Source: Kordiimonas gwangyangensis DSM 19435 = JCM 12864 | GTDB taxonomy: Bacteria; Pseudomonadota; Alphaproteobacteria; Sphingomonadales; Kordiimonadaceae | Length of the DNA stretch: 64,000 bases | Direction: 5' to 3' | Assembly: GCF_000375545.1 (NCBI RefSeq) | Contig: NZ_AQXF01000001.1 | Span: 360,893-424,892, forward strand | Shown: positions 15,921 to 24,539 of the stretch, piece after piece | Position numbering within the stretch: the stretch's first letter is position 1 | How the letters are laid out: each line of letters opens with the position of its first letter | The notes under the pieces: generated by a model | Database searches by the model: none | What the model was told of the DNA's origin: nothing | Seen by the model: the letters and a program-made list of their open reading frames with translations, nothing else | Translations under genes and position numbers: made by a program

Positions 15921-16979
15921 CTAAAAGCCTTTGGTGAGCGCGGCCATCAGGTCCGCGGCGTTGCGGTGACGAAGGAGCGGTGCGCCCTGTCCCGCGTAAA
16001 AGGATGCCAGTTCCGGTTTGTCCGCCGCGAGCGCGGCTTTCTTGAGCGGTGTCGCAAACCAGGCCTGCAGCGGGAACGGCAAGCGCTCTGCGGGTCGTGC
16101 GTCCATAAACTCGACAAATCGGTTGGGCAGGAAGCGTGCGAGCCGCCCGGTGTAAGCGCGCGAGAGCACACTGTCGTCCGCGCTGGTGCTGAAAAGCAGG
16201 TCCCGGTGCAGGTCGCTCGTATTCGACTGTTCGCAGGCAAGGAAAGCGGTGCCGATTTGCACGGCATCAGCACCGAGCGCGAGGGCCGCTTTCACACCGC
16301 GCGCATCCGCAATGCCGCCAGCGGCCACAACGGGCACGTCCACTGCGTCCCGCACCTGCGGCACAAGTGCGAGTGTGCCGACCAGCGACTGCTCCGCCGC
16401 TTTCAGGAATGAGGGCCGGTGCCCACCGGCTTCAAGCCCGGTGGCGAGCACGATATCAACACCGGCGTCTGCCAGCGCTTTTGCCTCCGCGACCGTTGTG
16501 GCGGCGCCCAATGTTTTGATACCCGCCGCGCGGCAGCGCGCCAGCACGCTTGCTGACGGCACGCCAAACACAAAACTGAACACCGCTGGCCGCGCCGCAA
16601 TCAGCGCATCCACCTGCGCTTCATAATCTTCCACATGGTTTTCAGGTGGGGGTGGCGGGGTGATGCCAAGCTCACGGTAGTAAGGTTCAAAAAGCGCGCG
16701 GGCATTTGCATAGCCTTCCGCGCTCAACCCCTGTCCGCCTTCATCCACGCACGAAACCCACAGATTGAGCGCAAACGGCTTGTCGGTGTGCGCGCGGATG
16801 CTGTCCGCCAGCGGGCCGATATCCGCCGCCTTCACATTATGCGCACCAAAGGAGCCAAGCCCCCCGGCGTTCGAGACCGCCGCCACAAGCTCGACGCTTG
16901 AAAACCCGCCGCCAAATGGCCCCTGAATGATAGGATGCTTGATGCCCAGCATCTCGGTGATACGTGTGCTTGTTGCCAT
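15921..16979 (-). CDS. Nitronate monooxygenase (2-nitropropane dioxygenase family)
   Basis: A 352-residue FMN enzyme with a TIM-barrel fold. The N-terminus has the motif IKHPIIQGPFGGG; FMN-phosphate loops are VVAAGGIADARG and ALGADAVQIGTAF; and ATGLEAGGHR carries the histidine expected to act as the base. Family members oxidise nitronates to carbonyls and nitrite using oxygen. The gene diverges from an HxlR regulator gene with palindromic sequence between them, so it is probably the regulator's target. The GST gene downstream is likely in the same operon, which would suit a detoxification role. Confidence 0.87.
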   Translation of the reverse strand: MATSTRITEMLGIKHPIIQGPFGGGFSSVELVAAVSNAGGLGSFGAHNVKAADIGPLADSIRAHTDKPFALNLWVSCVDEGGQGLSAEGYANARALFEPYYRELGITPPPPPENHVEDYEAQVDALIAARPAVFSFVFGVPSASVLARCRAAGIKTLGAATTVAEAKALADAGVDIVLATGLEAGGHRPSFLKAAEQSLVGTLALVPQVRDAVDVPVVAAGGIADARGVKAALALGADAVQIGTAFLACEQSNTSDLHRDLLFSTSADDSVLSRAYTGRLARFLPNRFVEFMDARPAERLPFPLQAWFATPLKKAALAADKPELASFYAGQGAPLLRHRNAADLMAALTKGF

Positions 16980-17074
16980 GCCGCTTGCCCTCTCTCAATT
17001 GGCTGTTACTGACCTTTACGAACCCAGATAACCACGGCATAGTAAGTTTCAAGAAGTAACCAGCAATAATGTGG

Positions 17075-17088
17075 TTACCATATGGTTA
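17075..17088. promoter_or_regulatory. Candidate HxlR operator between divergent genes
   Basis: TTACCATATGGTTA is a near-palindrome with a perfect core ACCATATGGT (17077-17086). Further GGTTAC/GGTAACC half-sites occur on either side (17056-17062 region and 17102-17108), so the 174-base intergenic region has several related dyads. Confidence 0.45.
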
Positions 17089-17153
17089 GCAGCAGACACG
17101 CTGGTAACCCTTTATGGAATATAGACTTTCACAGAAGTTTAGCGGGAGGCAAC

Positions 17154-17519
17154 ATGATCGCACGGCGTAAAAGCAAGGTTGAAACCCCGCCCCACATGTG
17201 CCCCTTGAGCGAATGCCTCGCCATCATTGGCGGCACCTGGACGCCGAATATCATCTGGCACCTCAGCAGTGGCCCGCGCCGTTTCAGTGAGTTGAAGGAC
17301 GATATCGTCGGCATTTCCGCGAAGATGTTGACCGCGCGCCTGAAGCGCCTGGAAAGCGACGGCATTGTGCTGCGCACCGTTATGCCCACGTCGCCGCCGA
17401 CAGTGGAATATGCGCTGACGCCGTTGGGCGCAGAACTGCAGCCCGCCATTCGCGCCATTGTGGACGTCGGCCACCGCCTGAAGGAACACAAGAACAAGGG
17501 CACCAAGAAAAAGTCGTGA
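17154..17519 (+). CDS. HxlR-family winged-helix transcriptional regulator
   Basis: A 121-residue regulator. ATG 17154 follows GGGAGGC; the longer frame upstream would read through the operator. It has the HxlR hallmarks: CPLSECLAIIGGTWTPNIIWHLSSGPRRFSEL cannot be missed (Cys near residue 15, then the winged helix), followed by MLTARLKRLESDGIV and VEYALTPLG. HxlR proteins often sense reactive carbonyls, quinones or oxidants through the N-terminal cysteine. It is divergent from the nitronate monooxygenase gene, its likely target. A lysine-rich tail (KEHKNKGTKKKS) ends the protein. Confidence 0.9.
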   Translation: MIARRKSKVETPPHMCPLSECLAIIGGTWTPNIIWHLSSGPRRFSELKDDIVGISAKMLTARLKRLESDGIVLRTVMPTSPPTVEYALTPLGAELQPAIRAIVDVGHRLKEHKNKGTKKKS

Positions 17520-17602
17520 CTTTATCTCGCCCCATTGCCTCCCCATATGAAGGATAAGGGGGAATAAGCCCCCAGCATTACGACAGCATGATGGGGGATA
17601 TC

Positions 17603-18223
17603 ATGAAACCGGCAAAAGCCTTTTGGGATGGCGCGGCTGAGCGCTATTCAAAATCAAAAATTTCCGACCAGGAATCCTATGAGCGCAAGCTGGAGCTCAC
17701 CCGCGCCTATTTCACGCCCGATATGGAGCTGCTGGAGGTCGGCTGCGGCACCGGCAGTACCGCCATATTGCACGCGCCTTATGTGAAACACATCCGCGCG
17801 ACCGACATTTCGGAAAACATGCTCACCATCGCGCGGGAAAAAGCGGCGGCGGCAGGCATCACCAACATCGGCTTTGAATGCACAAGCGTCGATGCGCTTG
17901 ATGTGCCGGACGGCAGCATCGACATGGCGCTCGCGCTATCGATCCTGCACCTGCTGCCGAACCGGGCGGAGGTGCTGAAAACCCTGCACCGCGCGCTCAA
18001 ACCTGGCGGTTATCTGGTTACCAGCACGGTGTGCCTCGAGGACGGATACGCTTTCCTCAAGTATATCATTCCGGTTCTGCAATGGTTTGGCAAAGCACCC
18101 TATGTGGACTTCCTCACCGCGGGAGAACTTGAGGACGAGTTCTCCGCAGCCGGCTTTCGCGTAGCCGAGAACTGGCGACCGGGCCCGAAGAAGGCCGTGT
18201 TCATGGTGCTGAAGAAGCCTTGA
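17603..18223 (+). CDS. Class I SAM-dependent methyltransferase
   Basis: A 206-residue methyltransferase. ATG 17603 is chosen because GGGGG lies five bases upstream; ATG 17588 and 17591 are alternatives. Motif I LLEVGCGTGSTAI binds S-adenosylmethionine; motif II-III appear as HIRATDISENMLTIAREK and SIDMALALSILHLLPN; and LKPGGYLVTST is the post-motif. It resembles the UbiE/Methyltransf_11 group; the substrate is unknown. It may be transcribed with the HxlR gene 83 bases upstream, but it has its own ribosome site and a terminator follows. Confidence 0.87.
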   Translation: MKPAKAFWDGAAERYSKSKISDQESYERKLELTRAYFTPDMELLEVGCGTGSTAILHAPYVKHIRATDISENMLTIAREKAAAAGITNIGFECTSVDALDVPDGSIDMALALSILHLLPNRAEVLKTLHRALKPGGYLVTSTVCLEDGYAFLKYIIPVLQWFGKAPYVDFLTAGELEDEFSAAGFRVAENWRPGPKKAVFMVLKKP

Positions 18224-18319
18224 CACCCAGCTTCACTAGTCACAGTCGCGCGCGTTTAAGGCACCAACAGGCGCGCGTGGGGCGGGCTGTTCCGGAGACT
18301 ATCTGGTGAGGGAAAAGCA

Positions 18320-18352
18320 AGAGCGGGAAGACCAGTGCTTTCCGCTCTTTAC
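18320..18352 (+). terminator. Intrinsic terminator upstream of the FAD monooxygenase
   Basis: Stem AGAGCGGGAAG/CTTTCCGCTCT (one G-T pair) with loop ACCAGTG, then TTTACATATTT. It lies about 97 bases after the methyltransferase stop codon. Confidence 0.65.
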
Positions 18353-18447
18353 ATATTTGGGGTGTAACCGTCTTGCTTCAAGACCCCCTGCCCGCGCTAT
18401 GACGCCTCTGTTGCAACAGGGGCCTATAGGGCAGGAGCGAGGGCAGG

Positions 18448-19893
18448 ATGGACCATACGGTAATCATTGCGGGTGGCGGGCCGGTGGGCCTCACGCTCGC
18501 TGCAGAACTGCGGCTGGCAGGCGTGGATGTCGCCATTATTGAACAGCGTGCGGACCAAACACTCACAGGCTCACGTGCGGGTGGCTTGCACCCCCGAACC
18601 TTGGAGCTGTTCGCGCAGCGCGGGATCGCCGACCGATTCACGGCGGAGGGCAGCGAACACAGCGTTATCCCCATACCCGGCGCAACGCAGGATATCAGCA
18701 GTCTCCCCACACGTTTCCCCTATTGGCTTGGCATCTGGCAAAACCGGATCGAGCAAATCCTGGCCGACTGGGCGCAGGAGCTTGGCGTTATCTTTCACCG
18801 CACGCGCACAGTCACGGATTTCACGGAAGACGCGGACTGTGTGACACTGAGCCTTGAAGGTGGAGCACAGATGCGCGCGCGTTACCTTGTCGGCTGTGAC
18901 GGCGGGCGCAGCCTTGTACGCAAATGCGCAGGCATCGACTTCCCGGGCTGGGACGCGACCGCAAGCTTCCTGATTGCCGAAGCTGATTACCACGACGAAC
19001 CGGAATGGGGCATCCGCTACGCGGCCAAGGGTATCAATGGCCTCGGCAAACTTGAGGATGGCAAGCGGCTCCGGTGTGTGTTGACCGAGGCTGAGTTCAA
19101 GGCTGGCCGCGAGCCGGATATCCGTGACCTGAAGGACGCCCTGATCACCGCCTATGGCACCGACTTCGGTGTCCATAACGTCACATGGCTGTCCCGCTTT
19201 ACCGACGCGACACGGCAAGCCGCACACTACCGGAAAGGGCGTGTGCTATTGGCAGGCGACGCCGCCCATGTGCACTCCCCCGCCGGTGGGCAGGGCCTCA
19301 ATATCGGGGTGCAGGACGCCATGAACCTTGGCTGGAAGCTCGCGCAAGTGGTGCATGGCACATCACCAGACAGCCTGCTGGATAGCTATCACCGTGAGCG
19401 GCACCCCGTAGGCGCACGGGCACTGAGCGCAACCATGGCGCTGAACGCGCTGCACCGTGGGGACCCACAAACCGATGCCCTGCGCACAATGATGGGCGAA
19501 ATGTCCGCCTTTGATGACGTGAAACACTGGTATGCCGCACGCATGTCCGGGCTTGATGTGCGTTACGACCTTGGTGAAGGCCATGCGCTCCTCGGCCGCC
19601 GCATGCCGGATATTGAGCTGGCGACAGCCACAGGCACCACCACGGTGAGCGCGCTTCTGTATGCTGCAAAGCCCGTCCTCGTTAGCTTCACTGATTCCAA
19701 CTTTGGCGACCTTACCTGCTGGAGCGACCGTGTGCGTACCATCCACGCACGCTACAGCGGCAGTTGGGAACTGCCGGTCATCGGTACAGTCACGGCACCC
19801 GGCGCTGTGCTTATCCGGCCCGATGGCTATGTCGCCTGGACCGACCACGACACCCAAAAGCCACTTCAGAGCGCACTGGCAACATGGTGCTAG
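18448..19893 (+). CDS. FAD-dependent monooxygenase (aromatic hydroxylase / RIFMO-like)
   Basis: A 481-residue class A flavoprotein hydroxylase. The N-terminal dinucleotide fold is VIIAGGGPVGLTLAAEL; the central DG motif region is LVGCDGGRSLVRK; the FAD ribityl-binding GD motif is VLLAGDAAHVHSPAGGQGLN. The C-terminal 100 residues form the thioredoxin-like domain found in RIFMO/PgaE-type enzymes. Such NADPH-dependent enzymes hydroxylate phenolic compounds or antibiotics such as rifamycins. The neighbouring drug/metabolite exporter gene suggests a detoxification or resistance pair, but the substrate cannot be read from sequence. Confidence 0.88.
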   Translation: MDHTVIIAGGGPVGLTLAAELRLAGVDVAIIEQRADQTLTGSRAGGLHPRTLELFAQRGIADRFTAEGSEHSVIPIPGATQDISSLPTRFPYWLGIWQNRIEQILADWAQELGVIFHRTRTVTDFTEDADCVTLSLEGGAQMRARYLVGCDGGRSLVRKCAGIDFPGWDATASFLIAEADYHDEPEWGIRYAAKGINGLGKLEDGKRLRCVLTEAEFKAGREPDIRDLKDALITAYGTDFGVHNVTWLSRFTDATRQAAHYRKGRVLLAGDAAHVHSPAGGQGLNIGVQDAMNLGWKLAQVVHGTSPDSLLDSYHRERHPVGARALSATMALNALHRGDPQTDALRTMMGEMSAFDDVKHWYAARMSGLDVRYDLGEGHALLGRRMPDIELATATGTTTVSALLYAAKPVLVSFTDSNFGDLTCWSDRVRTIHARYSGSWELPVIGTVTAPGAVLIRPDGYVAWTDHDTQKPLQSALATWC

Positions 19894-20050
19894 GCGCAGC
19901 GTGGTACCCGATCATAGAAAAGAAAAACGCAAAGCACGGGCGGTATCGCCCGCCGCTCCTTGCCTCCCCTCGCGGGCGCGGATAGGCTGCCTTTTCACGC
20001 CATCGGCGTCACACCACGAGCCAAGACCACGGAAGCGGACAGCCAAAACA

Positions 20051-21094
20051 ATGACCGACATCGCCTCTTCTGCGCACGAACCGGGACGCAAAGCCATTAC
20101 CATGGGCATCCTTTTCGCGCTCGCGGCTTGCATGCTTTGGGGCCTCGCGTTCGCGGCTCCGCTCATGCTGGAAGGCTATAGCGCGCTCGAAATTACGCTT
20201 GGCCGTTTCACCTGCTACGGTGTGATATCCTTCGTGTTCCTGTGCACCTTCCGGGACAAGCAGCGGGAACCGGCCATGGGCCGCACATTCCGGCACTGGC
20301 TATGGGCCGCGGGCTTCGCGCTGCTTGGTAATGTTGGCTATTATCTTTTGCTGGTCATCGCCATCCAGCTCGCCGGGGCAGCGGTGCCTACGCTCATCAT
20401 TGGTGCCCTGCCCATATCCGTCGCCGTAATGGGCAATTTCTTTGAGCGCCATTTCAGCTTCACACGCCTGCTACCCGGCATTGTGATGCTGACATTTGGC
20501 ATCCTTCTCTCCTCCGGCCATAACGCGGCGGAGTTTCACGCGGGCGGGGAGCAAAGCGCGGGTGAATATATAACCGGCGTCTTCTTCGCTGTGGCTGCCC
20601 TCTTGTGCTGGACCATATACGGCGTGGCCAATGCCCACTTCCTGAAAAACAATCGCGGGCTGCGCCATGGCGAATGGGCATCAATGGTTGGTGCTGCGGG
20701 CTTGCTATGGGTCCTGCTCTTTGCCCTCAGTGCATGGGCATGGTGGCCAAGCGCCTTCAGCGCTGCCAAACTGCTTGAACCCAGTGCACAGAGCCTGTGG
20801 TTTATCGGCGTATCCGCGGCGCTTGGCGGCATCGTCAGTTGGGGCGGTGCGCTTCTGTGGAACAAGGCATCCTATTCCCTGCCCACCGTTCTTTCCGGGC
20901 AACTTATCGTCGGGGAAATCGTCTTCGGGCTTGTCTATGCGTTTGCCTGGACCGGGCAATTGCCCACCCTCACACAGGTTGCGGGCATAAGCCTGGCCTT
21001 GCTGGGTGTGCTGATCGGCATTAAAGCGGTGCTGAGCACGCAAAAAGGCGCAGACCCGACCCTCACTGACAGCTTACCGCCCGCACACGGCTAG
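20051..21094 (+). CDS. DMT superfamily (EamA) transporter
   Basis: A 347-residue integral membrane protein with about ten helices in two EamA repeats. The first starts MGILFALAACMLWGLAF and includes VAVMGNFFERHFSF; the second contains FFAVAALLCWTIYGVANA and LSGQLIVGEIVFGLVYAF. ATG 20051 is the first start giving a short cytoplasmic N-terminus; the open frame upstream overlaps the monooxygenase gene in another frame. EamA proteins export amino acids, metabolites or drugs. The gene follows the monooxygenase by 157 bases. Confidence 0.88.
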   Translation: MTDIASSAHEPGRKAITMGILFALAACMLWGLAFAAPLMLEGYSALEITLGRFTCYGVISFVFLCTFRDKQREPAMGRTFRHWLWAAGFALLGNVGYYLLLVIAIQLAGAAVPTLIIGALPISVAVMGNFFERHFSFTRLLPGIVMLTFGILLSSGHNAAEFHAGGEQSAGEYITGVFFAVAALLCWTIYGVANAHFLKNNRGLRHGEWASMVGAAGLLWVLLFALSAWAWWPSAFSAAKLLEPSAQSLWFIGVSAALGGIVSWGGALLWNKASYSLPTVLSGQLIVGEIVFGLVYAFAWTGQLPTLTQVAGISLALLGVLIGIKAVLSTQKGADPTLTDSLPPAHG

Positions 21095-21132
21095 GACACG
21101 CCTGCAATAGCAAATGATAGCTTTTTGAAATG

Positions 21133-21217
21133 TGGTGCCCCCGGTCGGACTCGAACCGACACTCCGTGAGGAACCGGATTTTGAATCCGGCGCGTCTACC
21201 AGTTCCGCCACAGGGGC
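21133..21217 (-). tRNA. tRNA-Leu (anticodon CAA)
   Basis: Read on the minus strand, the acceptor arms GCCCCTG and CGGGGGC pair (one G-U), the D arm is GGCGGAACTGGTAGACGC, the anticodon stem CCGGA/TCCGG encloses loop TTCAAAA with anticodon CAA, a long class II variable arm follows, and the T arm is GTCGGTTCGAGTCCGAC. The 3' ACCA is encoded. It decodes UUG. Confidence 0.97.
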
Positions 21218-21247
21218 CTGTGGGTGGGGCTCTTTTGAGCGCCGTGC

Positions 21248-21275
21248 ATCATATACGGCTTCAATCGCGCGTCAA
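21248..21275 (-). promoter_or_regulatory. Promoter of the tRNA-Leu gene
   Basis: On the minus strand TTGACG (21270-21275) and TATGAT (21248-21253) are separated by 16 bases. This would start transcription about 20-25 bases before the mature tRNA. Confidence 0.75.
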
Positions 21276-21358
21276 GCGCGGAAAAGTGAGAATGCGTGAT
21301 TGTATTTATCCGGCCTCATTGCTAACCATCGGCAGGTGGTTGGCATTAAGGAGCGGGC

Positions 21359-21937
21359 ATGCTGAAAAAGCTGTATGACTGGACGCTTGCAAAGGCGATG
21401 AGCCCGCAGGCGGAAAAGTGGCTGGCGGGGATATCCTTCGCTGAAAGCAGCTTTTTCCCCATCCCCATCGACCTGATGATGATCCCCATGATCCTCGCGC
21501 GTCCGTTCCATGCCTTCCGGCTGGCGACGATCACGCTTGTTGCCTCGGTCGCGGGGGGTATGGCGGGTTACCTGATTGGCGCGTTTCTCTTTGAAGCCAT
21601 CGGCCAGCCGATCATCGACTTTTACGGCTACGGTGCCAAGTTTGCCGAGTTCCAGAGCTACTACAAGGATTACGGCGTGCTGATTGTGCTGATCGCCGGT
21701 TTTACCCCGCTGCCCTTCAAGGTGGTGACGATCGCGAGCGGTGTGGTGGGCATGAACCCGCTTGTGTTCCTTGCCACCAGCATCCCGGCACGCGGCGCGC
21801 GCTTTTACCTTGTGGCGGCGCTTCTGTGGAAGTTTGGCCCACCGATCCGCGAATTTATTGAAAAACGCCTTGGCCTTGTGCTGACCGCCTTTGTGGTGCT
21901 GGGCCTTGCGGGTTTTGCCGCGCTCAAATATCTTTGA
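21359..21937 (+). CDS. YqaA-family membrane protein (DedA/SNARE-associated)
   Basis: A 192-residue membrane protein of the YqaA branch of the VTT/DedA family. It has an amphipathic re-entrant start, the conserved FAESSFFPIPIDLMMIPM stretch, helices around 55-80 and 105-130 with GFTPLPFKVVTIASGVVG, a basic turn SIPARGARFYLV, and a final helix. DedA-like proteins are thought to move lipids or support proton-dependent transport across the inner membrane. It heads an operon with dsbB, coq7 and a sulfotransferase gene, starting 21 bases before dsbB. Confidence 0.88.
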   Translation: MLKKLYDWTLAKAMSPQAEKWLAGISFAESSFFPIPIDLMMIPMILARPFHAFRLATITLVASVAGGMAGYLIGAFLFEAIGQPIIDFYGYGAKFAEFQSYYKDYGVLIVLIAGFTPLPFKVVTIASGVVGMNPLVFLATSIPARGARFYLVAALLWKFGPPIREFIEKRLGLVLTAFVVLGLAGFAALKYL

Positions 21938-21958
21938 GGCGAGAGGGAAGGACATCCG

Positions 21959-22444
21959 ATGGCAAAATACATGCTTTCACTGCCGAACCGGGACCCCGTG
22001 CTTTTTGCCGGGCTGGTGGCGGCTGCCATGCTGGCGGGGGCTTTTGCTTTCCAGTATGCAGGCTATGCCCCGTGCGAGATGTGCTGGTGGCAGCGCTACC
22101 CCTATTTTGCCGTGGTTGCACTGGCGCTCGTGGCAAAGGCCGTGCGTGCGCTGCCTACAAGCCTGGTGATTGCCGCCCTTGCGCTCCTGTTCGCGGTGGA
22201 TGCGAGCCTCGCGCTCTTTCACGTAGGCGTGGAGCAGAAATGGTGGGAGGGTTTCACCTCCTGCACCGCAGCGGTTGATTTCTCGGGCGATATGGACGCC
22301 ACGCTTGATGCCATCATGAATGCACCCATCGTGAGGTGCGACGAAATAGCATGGTCCTTGTTTGGCATATCGATGGCGGGCTATAATTTCATTATCGCAA
22401 CGGCCATGACCGTGTTCCTTGCAAGCAACCTCAGGAAAGCCTGA
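21959..22444 (+). CDS. dsbB: Disulfide bond formation protein B
   Basis: A 161-residue protein with four membrane helices. The first periplasmic loop has the redox pair in CEMCWWQRYPY (about residues 40-43), and the second loop holds two cysteines (in SCTAAV and VRCDEIA). DsbB reoxidises DsbA with ubiquinone, which fits the next gene making a ubiquinone-pathway enzyme. Its TGA stop overlaps the coq7 ATG (TGATG), so the two are translationally coupled. Confidence 0.92.
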   Translation: MAKYMLSLPNRDPVLFAGLVAAAMLAGAFAFQYAGYAPCEMCWWQRYPYFAVVALALVAKAVRALPTSLVIAALALLFAVDASLALFHVGVEQKWWEGFTSCTAAVDFSGDMDATLDAIMNAPIVRCDEIAWSLFGISMAGYNFIIATAMTVFLASNLRKA

Positions 22445-23043
22445 TGACCGAGACCCAGTACAAGCCGGTGACCGAGAAGCAGAAACCCGCACGTCCGCTG
22501 CCGGGGAACCGCAACTACATGCAGGAGACCGAACGCATGATCCGGGTGGACCATGCGGGTGAATTTGGCGCTGTGCGTATTTATGCGGGCCAGCGCGCCA
22601 TCCTTGGTGACCGGCATCCACGCTCGGGCCTTATCCAGCACATGTATGAGCAGGAAGAGGTGCATCTGGACCGCTTCAACAAGCTGATCCATGAGCGCGG
22701 TGTGCGCCCCACTGCCATGGCGCCTTTCTGGCACGTGGCGGGGTATGCGCTTGGTGCCGCGACCGCTTTCATGGGCGAGAAAGCAGCCATGGCCTGCACC
22801 GCCGCCGTGGAAGAGGTGATTGACGAGCACTATCAGGAGCAGCTCGATGCGCTCCGCGCCCGCGACGAGAGCGCACGCGAGCCTGAGCTTGAAAAAACCA
22901 TCGAGACTTTCCAGGCCGAAGAAGTGGAACACCTTGAAATCGCCAAGGCCCACGGTGCTGAGGAAGCAACCGGCTATCCGGTACTGTCTGGCTTTATCAA
23001 AGCGGGCTGTCGCGCCGCGATCTGGATTTCAAAGCGGGTCTGA
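22444..23043 (+). CDS. coq7: Demethoxyubiquinone hydroxylase
   Basis: A 199-residue di-iron carboxylate protein. It has the Coq7 repeats with their ligands: MIRVDHAGEFGAVRIYAGQ, MYEQEEVHLDRFN (E-x-x-H), and in the second half AVEEVIDEHYQEQ and FQAEEVEHLEIA. The enzyme hydroxylates 2-polyprenyl-3-methyl-6-methoxy-benzoquinone, the penultimate step in ubiquinone synthesis. It lies between dsbB, a ubiquinone user, and a sulfotransferase gene, overlapping each by one base. Alphaproteobacteria commonly use Coq7 where E. coli uses UbiF. Confidence 0.93.
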   Translation: MTETQYKPVTEKQKPARPLPGNRNYMQETERMIRVDHAGEFGAVRIYAGQRAILGDRHPRSGLIQHMYEQEEVHLDRFNKLIHERGVRPTAMAPFWHVAGYALGAATAFMGEKAAMACTAAVEEVIDEHYQEQLDALRARDESAREPELEKTIETFQAEEVEHLEIAKAHGAEEATGYPVLSGFIKAGCRAAIWISKRV

Positions 23044-23669
23044 TGTCCATCTACTCAGAGGTGCTCAATATCCGGTATTACCCGGTGCCCAAAGTAGCAT
23101 GCACTTCCATCAAGCAGGTTCTGTACGAACTGGAGCACGGCGCGCCTTTTGCGGATGGCAGCATCCACAAGGCGTATGGCACCGCCGCCTTTGGCCGCGC
23201 ACAGGAAGACCGCAAACCGGGCGAACTGCGCATCGCGCTGGTGCGTGACCCGATCAAACGCTTCATCTCCGCCTACCGCAACCGCGTGCATGGACATGAG
23301 GAAGCTGCGCACTGGAAACTGCGCAAAGAGGGCCTGCCGCTTGACCTGAAGCCGTTCCCGAGCCCCAAGGAATTTGTGCACAACCTCGCTGCTTATCAGG
23401 CGCGGGTGCATTCCTTGAAGCACCATACCCTGCCCATGGTCACTTTCCTCGGACGGGACCCGGCGTTCTATGACCATGTGTTCGATATGAGCGACATGCC
23501 TGCGGTCGAGGCCTTCCTGTCGGAACGCGCGGGCAGGGAAATCCGCCTGCCAAAAACCCAGACAGGCGGCCCCAATTATACGACAGCCGCACTGGGCGAA
23601 GAAGAATGCGCGGTCCTGCGCGACTATTACCGCGAGGACTACGCCTTCCTTGAGAGACTGAAGCCCTAA
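23043..23669 (+). CDS. Sulfotransferase family 2 protein
   Basis: A 208-residue protein. The N-terminal PVPKVACTSIKQVLYEL holds the 5'-phosphosulfate-binding loop (VPKVACTS), and RIALVRDPIKRFISAYRNRV holds the 3'-phosphate-binding arginine/serine motif of PAPS-dependent sulfotransferases. It belongs to the carbohydrate (family 2) type, which sulfates sugars or lipids. The ATG overlaps the coq7 stop codon by one base, so its expression is tied to ubiquinone and disulfide genes, an unusual setting. At the 3' end it overlaps the convergent HNH gene by four bases. Confidence 0.82.
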   Translation: MSIYSEVLNIRYYPVPKVACTSIKQVLYELEHGAPFADGSIHKAYGTAAFGRAQEDRKPGELRIALVRDPIKRFISAYRNRVHGHEEAAHWKLRKEGLPLDLKPFPSPKEFVHNLAAYQARVHSLKHHTLPMVTFLGRDPAFYDHVFDMSDMPAVEAFLSERAGREIRLPKTQTGGPNYTTAALGEEECAVLRDYYREDYAFLERLKP

Positions 23670-24238
23670 CTCTCGAGCTCAGCATCCCAGTAAAGAAAAT
23701 CCCGCCAACTTTCATGAAGATAGTTCGGCGGGAATTGGCGACCTCGGGTATGCAGTTCCTGATTGGTGGGCCGGTGCGGCCAGCGCATGGGGATCATCTG
23801 CGCTTCCTCGGGCGTGCGGCCCCCTTTCCTCAGGTTACACGGCGCGCAGGCGGCGGTGATATTGGTCCAGCTGGTGCGCCCGCCATAAGCCCGCGGAATG
23901 ACATGGTCAAATGTCAGGTCATGCGGCGAGCCGCAATATTGGCAACAAAACTCATCGCGCAGGAAAAGGTTGAAACGGGTGAAGGCCGGATAACGCGGCT
24001 GGCGCACAAATTTCTTGAGCGCGATAACACTTGGCAGGTTGATGGCCGTCGACGGCGAATGCACCTGACGGTCATATTCTGAAATGATGCTGACCCGGTC
24101 GAGGAACACGGCCTTGAGCGCCGTTTGCCAGTTCCAGAGACTAAGCGGGAAGTAACTGAGCGGCCGGTAATCGGCGTTCAGCACAAGCGCCGGGCAACTT
24201 TCCGGCTTGGGCAAATGGGGTGCAAAATTGACACCCAT
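23666..24238 (-). CDS. HNH endonuclease domain protein
   Basis: A 190-residue protein with an HNH nuclease core: CQYCGSPHDLTFDHVIPRAYGGRTSWTNITAACAPCNLRKG. Here the two CxxC pairs bind zinc and DHVIPRA with TNITAAC are the catalytic core (long run quoted here only as two fragments: CQYCG and CAPCN). The N-terminal region (LVLNADYRPLSYFPLSLW) is typical of stand-alone bacterial HNH proteins found in many alphaproteobacteria. No methyltransferase or restriction partner is nearby, so a housekeeping DNA-repair or structural role is more likely than restriction. Confidence 0.85.
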   Translation of the reverse strand: MGVNFAPHLPKPESCPALVLNADYRPLSYFPLSLWNWQTALKAVFLDRVSIISEYDRQVHSPSTAINLPSVIALKKFVRQPRYPAFTRFNLFLRDEFCCQYCGSPHDLTFDHVIPRAYGGRTSWTNITAACAPCNLRKGGRTPEEAQMIPMRWPHRPTNQELHTRGRQFPPNYLHESWRDFLYWDAELES

Positions 24239-24539
24239 GATCCTGTTCCCCCTGACTTATCGTTCCGGGAACCGACGCCCATCGTCGGTCCCGCCCTTTC
24301 GGGCCACAACTCCGACACGTCTGACAATCAAGATACAGTGTTACGCCGTGATGACAAAGCTTTATATTGTGATTCGAGCCGAGTCGCACCCCGCGCCACG
24401 CTACCGCCGCAATGGGTGCCGACTACTATGCTAAATCATTCATTAATCAATGTGCGGCAAGCTGCTGCTATCCGGGAACGCATCCGGCGCAGGTGCCGGT
24501 GCGTAGAAACTTAGTTCACACCATTCGCAGAGAGATTTT
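24239..24539. other. Intergenic region with two tandem hairpins
   Basis: About 300 bases without a gene, between divergent genes. It contains a hairpin with stem GGG-ACCGACG/CGTCGGT-CCC (24267-24292, one bulged A) directly followed by GCCC-TTTC-GGGC (24293-24304). They would lie in the 5' leader of the HNH gene on the minus strand. No U-run follows, so a simple terminator is unlikely. I see nothing else clear in the stretch. Confidence 0.35.
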
